Source: Epiperipatus broadwayi
Taxonomy: Eukaryota > Onychophora > Udeonychophora > Euonychophora > Peripatidae
Direction: 5' to 3'
DNA length: 64,000 nucleotides
Assembly (NCBI GenBank): GCA_028023455.1
Contig: JAQFVV010000012.1
Span: 7,354,499 to 7,418,498 of the forward strand
In this document: positions 1 to 11,667 of the stretch, one piece after another
Layout: each line of letters begins with the position of its first letter
How positions within the stretch are numbered: position 1 is the first letter of the stretch
The notes under the pieces: model-generated
Database searches by the model: none
The model's input: the letters and a program-made list of their open reading frames with translations, nothing else
Told to the model about the DNA's origin: nothing
Made by a program: the position numbers and the translations under genes

Positions 1-1345
1 TAAGACTTAGAAGCAGTGCTCTCAGATTCAAGGCTCCTCATTGATGAAAGCCACAAGCTAGAAACTAGTCTGGTTACATTGGATGAGTAAGCATTAGATA
101 GGGATTTTATGCACAAATCTTCTTGCATCCATTGATTATTCTGGCTTGCACTGAGTGGCACTATTGTATGGAGAGTTTTGCCTGTTTATATTTTTTAACC
201 TGTTGAAGATTCTCTCTCTCTACATTCTTGTTCTAACCATTTTTCTTTTTCTAAATTTGTTTCTCTTCTTAACTCATTAATTTTTCTACATCCATTTGCC
301 CTTCCTTATTATTAACATTCTTCCATCTTCTTCATACTTATATATTTTCCAACATGCCTTCAGTTATTCAAGGTTATTTAGCTTACCTTAACTGAATAAT
401 ACTTATTTCCTTTTTTGCTGTTTTTAAGAATCCTTTAATCCTATGCCAACACTTATCAGGACTATATATTCTTTATCTTTAACAATAATTTTTTATTTCA
501 TTTTCACGTATCAAAACAAATTTTCCCTTTTCCCTTCGCTATCAGCTTATCTTCAATACAATCAACCTTTGCCACACTATTCCAAATTCTCTTCCCAGCA
601 GGAATGCTAACTCCATTTATCACCGCCAGAGTAAAATAACTTAATATCTCCACTATTTACTTTCCAACATCTCTCCCTGAATAAAATAATTTACTATCTT
701 CACTACTTACTTCCCCACATTCCTCCCACCTCACTTCGCTTAATCCTATAACATCATTATTATTTATTTAAAACTCTTCAAATTTTCTAATTTTCTAACT
801 CTTCTCAATGTTCTAACATTTCGCATGCCAATTTTCAGTATGTCATTCTCAATGAATGAAGTTTATGAGGATTTTGAAGATTTACGATCTGAGTAGCCTC
901 ATGTCTATTCCTACTAGGTAAGACACCAAAAGCCATTCTTAGCTAAGATCTTAACACCAGACATAATTATAAGGCAAAGTGGTTTTCTGTTGCCTTCTTT
1001 GCCCAGCAATAACCCCCATAACTGACTAAATGTGCTAGCCGAATCTCAAAAACAAATGTACATCTACTGCTTCCTCCTTTCCATTGTCACCTATAGTGAT
1101 CTGACTTGGAAGAATGCTATTGCTGACCCAGAACCAGTCAACAGTCACCATCATACATCTACTATTGTAGGAATTGTGGCATTTTATATTAATAATTGGA
1201 CCACTGCCTCCACCACTTCTTGATAGTAGAATATTCCATTGTTGGTGACTGCTTATTTACAGTACTTTGCTTATTCATAGCTGACCTTCATATCTGAAGG
1301 CCTATTTAATCAGAGTTGATCCTGAGAGCACTAGATCCTAAGTCA
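1..1345 (-). pseudogene. LINE fragment (RTE/CFDP2-like), 5' region and start of endonuclease
   Basis: Read on the minus strand, about 880-520 encodes pieces of an AP-type endonuclease start. These are a block like MRNVRTLRRVRKLENLK (family form WNVRTL..GKLEN), then IGLSEVRWEECGE, then LFYSG. This is the N-terminal signature of LINE proteins often annotated as craniofacial development protein 2-like. Stops and frameshifts interrupt it throughout. The more GC-rich stretch at about 960-1345 lies upstream of the protein start and probably is the element's 5' leader. Sequence below 500 no longer aligns clearly. The window edge cuts the copy. No RT domain is visible, so this is a 3'-truncated or edge-cut relic. 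LINE assignment is fairly sure; the exact clade is inferred. Confidence 0.72.
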
Positions 1346-2315
1346 AAAGTGTTACCTACTTTGCCATATTTTATATTATAAGACTAGCTTTGGAACATTT
1401 ATATATTGTGGATTGGTTTGTATAGTCATTGCAAAACATCTTTAACTTTCTATTGTGTTTTTATATTGTATTGTTGGAAATAGCAGCTTACAAAAGTGGT
1501 CAGCCAGTCTACATAGTTAACATAGTAAGCATGTGTTGAATTATGAAAATTATTTAAAATTCTTTCATATTTAATATTATTTTTTGAATGTGTGTGCATG
1601 GGTGAGATCTGTAGAAGTATCTTGCTTGGGCTAAATAAAACTTGTAACATTTACTAAAATACATTTTAATATAAAAAATTATTCCATGTAAGGTCATTTA
1701 AATTTAAACAAAAGAGCTTGAAATATATGTATTTTTAAAATTAATTTGATTAAATTTGTAGATAACAAAAAACAAATATATCAATATGGTTAGTAATAGT
1801 AATTAAAAGATAAAAAAAGTCCTATTATATATATTTTTAACCACTAATCTATTGTGTATTTTAATTTAAAAATTAAAGTAAAAAAAATGTAAAATAAAGT
1901 TATTAAAAGAAGGCATCACATTTTTTTTATTAGTGCTGGACTGTTTAAAATAAAAATCAATATAGTTTTAATTGAAAAGAGTAGGAGAAATGTTTTCCTT
2001 TGTGTGAACTATAATCTTGGCTGAAAAATATACTGCTAGGATTGATTAAATATAAATTGTTCTTGCTAGAAACAGAAACTTGCTTTATGGATTATAATTA
2101 TTATTTTATCCATAGAAAATGCATTGTTGATTAATTACACTAGCCTGCTATAGTTATGTGGCCATCTTCTGATAATTGCCTTAGCTAGACTTTAATGGCA
2201 TAACCCTGGACAAATTACAATACCTATGCAGAATGTTTTTTTTGAAAACAATGGAACAAATTGAAAGAATAAACGTCCAAGTTTTTTTTTATACTGATCA
2301 GTAATGGAAGTATAA
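1346..2315. other. AT-rich noncoding stretch
   Basis: Homopolymer-rich AT sequence without a convincing exon, repeat boundary or RNA gene. Only short chance reading frames occur. Confidence 0.5.
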
Positions 2316-2454
2316 TATATATATATAATTCTTCGAAAAACAATACAATAATTAATACAGTAAATAATATTTTAAAAACAAATATCTACTATAATTTAAT
2401 GGAAGTACTTTCGACTATCTAAGTAGTCGCTATCAACTATATTCAAATTCAGTT
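2316..2454 (-). repeat. 5' inverted terminal repeat of a Penelope-like element
   Basis: This stretch is the reverse complement, with few differences, of 3285-3424. Both arms run from an AT dinucleotide tract through CTTCGAAAAACAATACAATA (in this orientation) to TTCAAATTCAGT. Penelope-like elements are known to carry terminal repeats (pLTRs) that can be direct or inverted. The arms enclose the coding remnant at 2500-3240. Confidence 0.8.
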
Positions 2455-2499
2455 ATAAAAAATCGTTATAAATGTATGGTAATAAAAGATATTGAAAAA

Positions 2500-3241
2500 A
2501 GAGGATATATTCCTTGAGACTCAAAAGTGCCAATAGTACATAAATTATCTAGTTTAAAATCATTTTTATTTAGGAATAATAAGTTATGTAAATATAAATC
2601 AGATAAAATAAGTAATATAAATGTATTTACTATGGATTTATTAAATATTGGATATAATCATAAATTAATTTATAATATTGTTAGTAAGTGTAATAATAAT
2701 TATAATATGCTAAGTGCTATAGATATTGATAAAATGAAATATACTTGGATATCTACCATTTATTTGTAATGAACAATTGAAATTTATAAGGTAAATATAT
2801 AAAAATTTATGTAGAGTCACATTTTATACTACTCCTGGTTTAAATAGATTGATAAATAATTCAAAAAATAGATGTAGTATTTTAAATCAAAGTTGTGCAA
2901 TATATAAATGGTGGTGTGTTTGTGGAAAAACATATATTGGTGAATCTCTGTATACATTGGAGAAAAGATCAAAAGAGCATTTATTGCTATAAAAACAAGT
3001 GCAAAAATCAAGTCAAGAGAGTGTTAGAAATGATGACATATCACCTTCAGTATTCTTTGATCATAATGTTACATGTATATATGGTTTTGATTTTGATTTT
3101 AATAAAGTTAAGATTTTATGTATTGAAAGAAATAATAATAAACGTAAAATTATAGAAGCGATGTTAATAAGAAACAGAAAGCAGCATTTGATAAATAGGC
3201 AAGCTGCTAATATAAAAATTAATGAATTGTGGGAAAATTGA
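2500..3241 (+). pseudogene. Penelope-like element protein remnant: RT C-terminal part plus GIY-YIG endonuclease
   Basis: Frame-broken coding sequence. The first block (2527-2769) has the helical region after the RT fingers/palm, including the stretch NVFTMDLLNIGYNHKLI, as in Penelope-like RTs. A second block (about 2813-2992) contains VTFYTTPGLNRLINNSKNR followed by YKWWCVCGKTYIGES and a downstream KRSKEH. This is the C-x-C, YIGES, R...EH pattern of the GIY-YIG endonuclease fused to RT in this class. A third block (2999-3241) ends in ELWEN and a stop. At least two frameshifts and several stops are visible, so it is inactive. Upstream RT motifs (YADD region) are missing, so the copy is 5'-truncated. 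GIY-YIG Penelope identity is well supported by motif order; the family within the class is not determined. Confidence 0.85.
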
Positions 3242-3284
3242 TGTATGACATAATTGTTTTTGTAGACATTTATAATGGTTTTTT

Positions 3285-3424
3285 GTAACTGAATTTGAAT
3301 ATAGTTGATAACTATTACTTAGATAGTCGAAAATACTTCTATTAAATTATAGTAGATATTTGTTTTTAAAATATTATTTACTGTATTAATTATTGTATTG
3401 TTTTTCGAAGAATTATATATATAT
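3285..3424 (+). repeat. 3' inverted terminal repeat of the Penelope-like element, with hammerhead-like core
   Basis: Inverted partner of 2316-2454. On the plus strand 3305-3332 reads TTGATAA, then a 4-bp stem CTAT/ATAG around an 8-nt loop, then TCGAAA. This resembles the CUGANGA ... stem II ... GAAA core of hammerhead ribozymes, with a compensated C3-G8 to U-A change. A longer imperfect stem follows GAAA (CTAT/ATAG hairpin at 3339-3352). Confidence 0.7.
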
Positions 3425-5340
3425 TTGTTTATAATTGGAATACAGACATTGATTACTAATTTACATATATATATATATCATGGTAAGGCTTACTTTTGAA
3501 ACTTTAATCAAAGAAAATAAAGGCCATAATAAGTCAGTATAATCTGATTACTGTATTTAAATTTATTTTATATGTGTTAGTTGTTAAATTACTTTTATCG
3601 ATTTATTTTTATATTCTTGGCTAATGTATGATTATATTCTAAAATAATTATTTTTAACTTTGTGTATGGATGAGTTAATTGCGTTTGGTAAATAAATGGT
3701 TATTACTTTATAAAATTCAAGTTGTCAGTGCCATTTTATATAGTAGCTTTCATTTCAAATGCTCACATTAGCACTTATCAGTTATGTATTTATACAAAAA
3801 AAATATTTAAATTAGAGAGAATGTTCAACCATTGGGCAAATATGAAATGTTTTCATGAGTCGGGATTATAGAATTTGAAATTGGTCTATTCAATATTTTT
3901 AAATTTATCTTTTCATTAATTTAAAGATTGGCATCCAGTAAATGCTGAAAATGCATACCTTTTTATTTAAATCAAATTACTTCTGTGTGATAAATCTATT
4001 TCATATCATTAATATTGATTTTGTGGAGATGGTTGGGAAGTATAACCTATTTTTAGGTTTAATCATCTATATTCTTATTTACTTTATATATGATTCTATG
4101 ACAGTTACACTCATTCCACATATTTAAAGGTAGTCCCTGCAGATTACTGGCACAATATATATATATTTAGAATTAAAAAAAGTGATTGCTAATCAAGAAT
4201 GATTTGTGAAAATTCTCAGTAGAAGTTTAACATTATTATTATATTATATAAATCAGTATTTAGTTGTATATGTTATGAATTAGCATTATTATTGTCAAAA
4301 ATGTCACAATGTATTTAGTTTTTTGAAAATGATTTAGTATTTGAGATAAGATGTCAGATTGGGGACTAATGATTGGACTAAGAAAATACTATTGTGTGAT
4401 TATTCACATTGTTACATTCATCTTTACCACGTTTTCCAGTACAAAGTAAGCATCTTTAGTATTCTTTCTTTGATGATTGCCAGTCATGATGTTTTTTGAT
4501 GACATGGAAAAGGATAATGGTATGTCTGTTCATGTGGCATGCTTTTAATTGTCCATTGTGCATTTTTCTGGCCATTACATTACCATTGCCATCCACATAA
4601 AATACATATTAGAAACAATTGACTTTGAAATGGTAACTTAACTAAATGTTTTTGTTTGTGAAGATTATGATGAAATGTTTTGTTAAAAAATAGTATTCGG
4701 TTATATATTTACATCTGCAAAAATGTATTCCATTGATTTTAGTGTTTTTTTGTCTGTAATCTTTGAAATATCTACTGGTCCATTTCTGCAAACTTTGTTT
4801 TGTAATATTAATTAGGCATATGAAATTGAAGTCAATTTTTTTTATTATAAAATATTCATTAGTCTTTAGGATTCTATCTTAAAAAATATTTACTTTTCTA
4901 CTAGATAATGTCACAAATGTAGTAATATGGTAAATGTTTCATTATTTTACTTATTTTTGTAACTATAGATTTTTTATAACTTTTTTTTGATAATTTAAGA
5001 GCTATATTAATGCAAATATTATTAGTGTCTTGTTGGTAAAGTTTATTTATCAAAATCATGGTAAAATGCTTTCTTAAAAATGAAATATTAAAATTTATGA
5101 GTCTTTTGATTTTAAAGTTTCTACTTTCTGAAATAGATATTCTAACTAATCTTATACCATCAAATTGATATCTTTTAACCTGATAAGTATAACATTTCTT
5201 TTCACAAGCATATTAAACTAATATTTTTTTTGTCAATACTACTTTTTTAAATTTCTAAGCTTTGGAAATGAAAAAAATTATTAATAGATTTAGAGATATA
5301 CATGGATGCTGCATGCAGGTATGCAGATTGTGCAAGGCAC
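3425..5340. other. AT-rich noncoding stretch
   Basis: No exon with usable splice sites and no recognisable element. Short TA dinucleotide tracts near 3415-3480. Confidence 0.5.
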
Positions 5341-5349
5341 AAAATCAAC

Positions 5350-5815
5350 GAAAATGCATAGATATACAAATTAGTTCATTATTAGAAACACATTTTGATT
5401 CGAAAATGCTTAGATTTAAGAATCACTTTGTTAGAAATACGTTCTGATTGCAAATATATTTTTTATTTAAATATGAAGATTACTTTTTTATTCAGTCTTG
5501 TGGCAACTGTTTGAAATATATTAAATATTATATACTCTTTCTTTGTTGCATCAAACACATAGATCCCATTTGAAAATTTATATGTAAATGAAAATGTTTA
5601 GATTTCTGAATCAGTCCATAGTTAGAAACATATTCTGATTTCAAATATTTTTTATTTAAGTATAAGAGGATTACTTTTTTTGCACAGACTTGTGACAATT
5701 ATTTGAAATATACTAAATATTATATTGTTTACCATTGCACTGAAGAGACCAGTGCTGTGATAATTAATAAAATTTATATGTAAATGAAAATGTTTTGATT
5801 TCTGAATTATCGTTA
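5350..5815. repeat. Diverged tandem repeat, unit about 190 bp
   Basis: Two long units (about 5403-5575 and 5588-5780) share the order GAAAATG.TTAGATTT, GTTAGAAA.A..TTCTGATT, TTTTTTATTTAA, GATTACTTTTTT, TTGTG.CAA and TTTGAAATAT. Partial units occur before (5350-5400) and after (5785-5815). Old, diverged, noncoding. Confidence 0.75.
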
Positions 5816-8800
5816 TTTAAACATCCTAATTTATATAACAAATAATACATTACTATTCATAATTTATTTAAAAATAAACTTATTTAAAACAAAATTACCC
5901 CAGTAATTATGCACAGTAAGTGATTTGATTTATCAGTCATATTTTATAAACTCTTCCATCATATGTTTAATATGATCAGAATCTTAACTATGATGTTTGG
6001 GGATTGATTCTGTTGTAGTCTCAAACTTTTTTTTTTTAATACTGATATTTTTTTCTTTTTAATAATAATATTATCTTTTTCTTAATACCAATATAAGTTT
6101 TTTATATGTCTTACTAATCTTCTTTTCATTGGATTAGGACTCTCATGGAATTTGTTATTTAGTTACAATTCATAATTGATCCATAAGATTAGCCAAATGC
6201 ATGACAGTTTAAATCCAAGTAAAACAGAATTAGTAAAAAAAAAACAATTTTTTTAAAAAGATATTATTAGGCACATTTCATTAAAATGATATTTTCATTT
6301 AATTTTTTTGTTGATTGTAACAGCTATGCAACACTACTTGCAGTAACTGCTCTACTGGAAAATTGCCTACAAAATTCTTTATCTATTCTAGTGTAAGAAA
6401 CCAAATGTTAGATTTTTATTTTATTTATTTTAGTATATCATTACAGAAAAGAAAGGGCAAGGTGGTGTGTAATGGCTTCTAAAAAAATTTCGAATAAAAA
6501 GTGTAAGTGTGAAAATTTCCTTTAGTAAATTTTTATGTAAATTCTTAAAGCTCCTAAATATATGTCTATATATTGTGACTACATTTTCATACTAATAACG
6601 AACATACATACAAATAAATCATAAAATGGTGTAAATATTTTATTATTGAACAAATATTTGAGAAACTAACTTGTCAATAGAAAATATAGGCGATCATAAT
6701 GAAAAAAATTAAAAAACAAGAGTTATTTTTACCTAATTAATATGTTGGTTAGAATTTTCTTAGTTAAAGCTAGTCATTATTTATCACATTGCAGTTGCCA
6801 AAGTCAGGAGAGTTAACATATGAATAAAAAGATAAAAGTGTAAATAATTATAATTTTTCAATATTCTACCGTATCTTTTGTTAAACAAATTTGTTTTAAT
6901 TAACTAACTTTATTTCATGGGCAGGGAGTGGGTCTTTTTTACATGATAAAAACATCTAGATATTAAAAATATATATTTTATTTCCAAATATAGATATATT
7001 AAAATTGCACAAAGTAAATAATTAATTATTTATTATAAATATGATTTTGAATCAATATGTGAGAAAACAAACTAAAGTACATATGATGTAAAAAATATAT
7101 ATTTGATATTCTTCTATATTTCATTGCAAATCCATTAATATCTTAATTTTTTTTTGGTGAATTCTAATTCATTACCTAAAAATGCTACTGAAGAGAATCA
7201 TTCTTTTTCTTATTCTGATTTTATATTAACATGACCAGACACAAAACATTTAGGTATAAAATATAACGGAAAAATTTTCATTACCATAATCAGTATTTCT
7301 ACAATTGTGTTACTTTGCATAGCTACAAATTACAGAGTTTTGGAAAAAAAAAAAAGGAAACAGTTTTATTTAGTATTGGATAAAATATTTTATTTTTGCA
7401 TTTTGCAAAAATTGCGGATTATGTAGGCATATGGCCTTGATAAATGCAAGGTCTTGTACTATTTCAGTACTTTCAGGCTGGCTCTGTTCATGGGATTAGA
7501 AGCATTGAAATTTACCTTACGCAAAGGTACCTCTATTGCTCATGTGATGGCCCTTGAGATATACATATAAAGGCACGTGATAATTATCAAGTGCATTTAA
7601 TTATTAGTTGAACTTCTCTCACTGCCATATTCAATACTTTTTCAACTAGGAAAATAGAATTATCTAGAACAATTGCCAGAGAGCAATTTTAAATCAGCCT
7701 ATATATTTTAATGTATATTGATTATGAACAGAGTGATATTAACTCTGTAGAATAGAATATTTCACTCATTTATAATTCTATAGTAAATAATCATGTTATA
7801 TATGTAATGATAAATAGTACATCTTATGCTAAATAAATATAAAATCCTGTGATAATTACCAAGTGACTGTATAGGCATGCAAAGTCTAACAACACTTGGA
7901 GAAAAAAAAATTTTAAAATGATAGTTAGTTATCCCATTTCATGATATGCAGAATGAAATCAAAACTGTTATTGTCTTATGAACTTTCATGTAACTGGAAA
8001 GTTTATTGAAAAATTCTGACAATCTGATTTCCAGCAAGTAGATTTAGCCTCATCAGGTATCTTGGAAATCAAACTTCATCAAGATTTACTGGGCAGTATA
8101 AACTTTTATATGCAATATGAACTTTTAAATAGATATCTTAAACAAACTTTCAATTCATAACTTAAGCGCAACTTCTAAATAAGCTCTTATCTGATGAGCA
8201 AATGAACTCTAAATTAATTATTAATATTTCTTTTTATGTATAGTGTTTGCTATCAATCATTTCCATTTCTGTTAACTAAATTGTTAAATTTAAAGTTAAG
8301 TGTAGATGGCTGCATATATTCATTAAGTTTAGATTAGATTATTTGGGGTTAATTTTGGACTATTTTTTTTGTACTTAAATCATTGCTGGTGTTGGTGGGG
8401 GGATGTACAGCGTGTTATGTCAATATAATCTGAAGCGCCTTAGCATACAGGGCTCAGTACCCAAATGAATGCATAGACCAAAAAAGAAGCCTTCATGTTG
8501 TTATTGGGATAGAGGTATTCCCTACACCATTTGATTTCTTACACTCTATGGATTGGGACTATAAGTCGGCAAGGATCATTCTCCCTCCATATGAAGCATT
8601 TTGTTTTCACAATATTTTTATATAAGATTCCTTCACCAGACAGATGCACATTCCTGTCAGCATAGTTTTATGTTAACATCTTCGTGTTTCATTGGTTACG
8701 TCTGTATATCAGAAAGCTAGCATTAGTTTAACTGCAAACCTTTACCCTGAGGTTAAATGATTGGAAAATCTTTAAATGCGTATTCTATGTAATCTATCTG

Positions 8801-9040
8801 TGGTTAATATTATAAAAATATTAAATGGTATATAAATTTCCATCTGTGCATATTAAGATAAATATGATTTAAATCTATCTAATAGTGCTAAATAATCTAA
8901 TCTTCAAATTTGTTTTATATATGTTATGCACATAATAAATGTTTGTCTTATTAGTAATGATTGTGACTTCTTATTTTATCTTGATTAACAATACTTTGAA
9001 GTATGTAATTTAAAATAAGTTTGAAATGTTTTATAAAACT
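5816..9040. other. Noncoding stretch with small unclassified islands
   Basis: Mostly AT-rich. Two less AT-rich islands, 7400-7650 and 8380-8600, look like old repeats but show no diagnostic ends. The stretch holds no supported exon. Confidence 0.45.
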
Positions 9041-9059
9041 AATCTCCTCCATGAGCTGG

Positions 9060-9180
9060 TGGTTAATGCTATCGGTCAATAAAAGTTGAACCTTACCCAT
9101 ATATATCTGCCTACCGTATAAATGTTCTAGGTTCTAATATCCTAGTGGTGCCCTGGTATGACTGATAGATAAGGGAAACA
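9060..9180 (-). repeat. tRNA-derived SINE, diverged copy
   Basis: On the minus strand the block CAGGGCACCACTAGGATATT and the following tRNA-like arms match the copy at 22694-22800, with a decayed B box (AAGGTTCAAC). Same family, same orientation, heavily mutated. Confidence 0.55.
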
Positions 9181-9692
9181 TCCGCCCGACTGTTATAATA
9201 TTAATTAGCATAACAGAAACATTTTAAGTTTCATTTTAATAATTTTACTTAATTTTGTATAGGATTATAATATATTTAATTTTATTTAATATCTATTGTA
9301 GAGTAACATCTAATTCATAATGGCCAACCCACAATTTTCATCATTTACAAAATGAAATTAAAATTCCATTTATGTTATACAAAATGTTTCTTAAAATTTA
9401 TCAAGATAGTTTATCTAACTTCAGCATTATTAAACATCCTAGAAATCAATATTGTAAACTTGACAAATATATGCTTTCTTTGTGTAAGATTACTACAGCA
9501 TAAAGCATGTTCATACCATATATATATAATGTATCATTACAGTTATACTATTTTGGATTTAAAGGCTATACAAATTTTTTTGGCCTTGATTTAATTTAAT
9601 TAATTCACTTTTTATAGTTAAGCAAATGTAATTGTGACTTTCATTTTATTAAAGAGTATAGTCATTATTATATTCAAATAGTACTCATATTA
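9181..9692. other. AT-rich noncoding stretch
   Basis: Nothing recognisable. The 80-residue reading frame starting at 9352 shows no family motif. Confidence 0.45.
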
Positions 9693-10147
9693 ATGTTTAT
9701 GGTGCGTGTCTTATAGATAAAGATGCCGTTGGATGGCACCGTTTTCACGCTAAAATTATAAAATATGACCATTCCCGGGCCGTTGATTATAATAATTTTT
9801 ATGTGCTTTTTTTTGTAATGCGAAAATAAAAACAAAACAAAATCGTCTTTTATAAATATTTTTTATTAACGTATACAGTTTAAATGATAATAATAAATGT
9901 AAATAAAATCAACAAATTATAATTTGATTCGTGTTTTTCTATCGTATATTTTTTTAATTGTGTTACGGCTTCTTTTTATTAATTTTCTATTGGATATTTT
10001 TTTACTTGTGTTACGGCTTTTTTTTATCAATTTTCTATCGGATATTTTTTTACTTGTGGTACGACTATTTTTTTTGTTGTTGTTTAAGTAAAAAGAGATA
10101 TTACGGATATTTTTTACTTCATATAGAATGACAATAAAAATTAAAAG

Positions 10148-10208
10148 TTGTTACGGTTAGGTTTAGGGTTAGTTTTAGGGTTAGGTTTAGGGTTAGTTTT
10201 AGGGTTAA
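10148..10208 (+). repeat. Telomere-like GGTTTAGGGTTAGTTTTA repeats
   Basis: About two and a half units of a 24-bp motif made of TTAGGG-like words (GGTTTAGGGTTA, GTTTTAGGGTTA) abut the TTAA where the nested MITE begins. They form part of the surrounding element rather than a chromosome end. Confidence 0.75.
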
Positions 10209-10982
10209 CCCTTTTTCCGCCTCTTACGAGGCCTCTCGTCGACATCTGACGTCACTCTAACTCTGCCAGTTCTTATGCTAAAATATTCGTTTGACAGGTA
10301 TTGATTAGGTTTTTAAAAGTTCTGTAAGATGGTGCCCTCTTCCGAATTATTTTACAAGTAAAAAATCAAAAAAACTGCATTTAAACCTAAACAAAGAAAG
10401 AACATTGTCAGTCATTGGTTGTCAGCGAGCTCTCAGCCGAAAAAGACATTCTGATTGGCTGGAAAGAACAAAGAAACCGCCTGATCAAAGAAAATAAAGA
10501 AAAACGCTGAGATTTTCATTTTGAATGCAATTTTAAGTATTAAAAAAATATAATTTCAGAAATTAAACTAGTTTTTTAAAAAATATACTAAAAAAACAAA
10601 ATTATTTTCAAAAAATATTGAAGATTTTAGTAAAAATATTTAAGATTTAGCAAAAAGAAATCTTTACTTTTCCAGAACGTAACATTGAAATAAAGCGTTT
10701 GCGTCACCACTTTTTTGTTTAGACATTCGCTTTATATTTGCCAAAATTGAATATATTTTATAATAAATAAATAACAATTTATTTTTGAAAGAACTTTCGT
10801 TCTCTTTCAATACCCTGAAAAATTAGTAATATACTTTTTATAAACGTATCTGAGTTGAATTTAATATTATAGGCGAATATGTTTTAACAATAGGCTTTGT
10901 CTTCAGTTTGTGAGTTGGCCAATTAAAAGATTTGATTTTTACCTCATACAACCAATAATATAATTAGCGGTTTAAGGGTTAA
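10205..10982. mobile_element. piggyBac-like MITE, copy A, nested, TTAA-flanked
   Basis: Begins CCCTTTTTCCGC directly after TTAA (10205-10208) and ends GCGGTTTAAGGG directly before TTAA (10979-10982). CCC...GGG termini with TTAA duplication are the hallmark of piggyBac insertions. The 770-bp body (10209-10978) has no transposase. Its interior matches copy B at 18948-19661, for example GTAAGATG.TGCCCTCT and TTTACAAGTAAAAAATCAA. It lies inside the 9701-11659 element, so it is the younger insertion. Confidence 0.82.
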
Positions 10983-11667
10983 TGTTCTGTTGTTTGTAAT
11001 GCTAAAATAAAAAAATTCAAAATCGTAACCGTACTCGGACAAAATAAAGAAACTCAAACTTTTTTAAACAACAACAAACACATATAAATGTCTTCTTTAC
11101 TTATTAAACATGTTTATAATATTTGCTTTTTATGAAATTTACAAAAAATCGTGTATATTTGTACTTTTCTTACTGTATATTTTTTGGTACCACTCTTCTT
11201 TGTCTCATGTAATGATACGAACAGTACGTTACTTGACGCGTTACCTAATTGCAACTCACTAAAAACATAGATATTTAACATTTTCTCAATTAAAACTTCA
11301 ATACAGTACGTTGTAAAAAGTCTTAGAATTATTACTTTAAAAAATCTGAACATTTCAATACTTTAAAATAAAAAAAAATCCAATGAAAACAACATTTCTA
11401 TCCAATTCAAATACAAACTCTCTCATCAAGCCATCACTATTTTATAAACTGTGCGAATTCAGAAAATGTAATTGCTGCGATGCGACATACATGCTGTGCT
11501 GCGACGTGACATAGCGGCCTGCATTCTGTAGCACAACAAAAAAGTTGTATTATAGATAAACGCGGGTTCGAACGTGTCGGCCGCGGAAACAGCATTTTTA
11601 TGTGTTTTGGCGCGAAAACCGCGCCATAGAACGGCGTCTTTAGCTATAAGATGAGTACCATGTTTAT

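Larger units (their letters stand above)
9693..11667. mobile_element. Non-autonomous TIR DNA transposon with 8-bp target duplication (Merlin/MULE-type ends)
   Basis: An element at 9701-11659 is flanked by a perfect 8-bp direct repeat, ATGTTTAT, at 9693-9700 and 11660-11667. Its ends are inverted repeats of roughly 80 bp. The left starts GGTGCGTGTCTTATAGATAA and the right, reverse complemented, starts GGTACTCATCTTATAGCTAA; both continue through GCCGTT..ATGGC.C.GTTTTC.CGC. The ends are conspicuously GC- and CpG-rich for this window. Inside are imperfect direct repeats (TTACGGCTT units, 9950-10080), telomere-like repeats (10148-10204) and a nested MITE. No transposase is encoded. GG-initial termini with an 8-bp duplication suggest Merlin or a MULE; hAT is less likely since ends do not start CAG. 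A Merlin transposase relic lies at 55736-56624, but kinship of the ends is not shown. Confidence 0.8.

Noticed and set aside
6320-6397. Possible Cys-rich exon (CNTTCSNCSTG) between AG and GT
   Set aside because: Too short, no second exon, no conserved motif; compatible with chance.
7466-7554. Possible exon after TTTCAG (YFQAGSVHGIRSIEIY)
   Set aside because: Open by chance, ends at a stop, not SHQ1-like; the region looks like an old repeat.
10148-10208. Interstitial telomere or chromosome end
   Set aside because: Too short and irregular; inside a bounded transposon.
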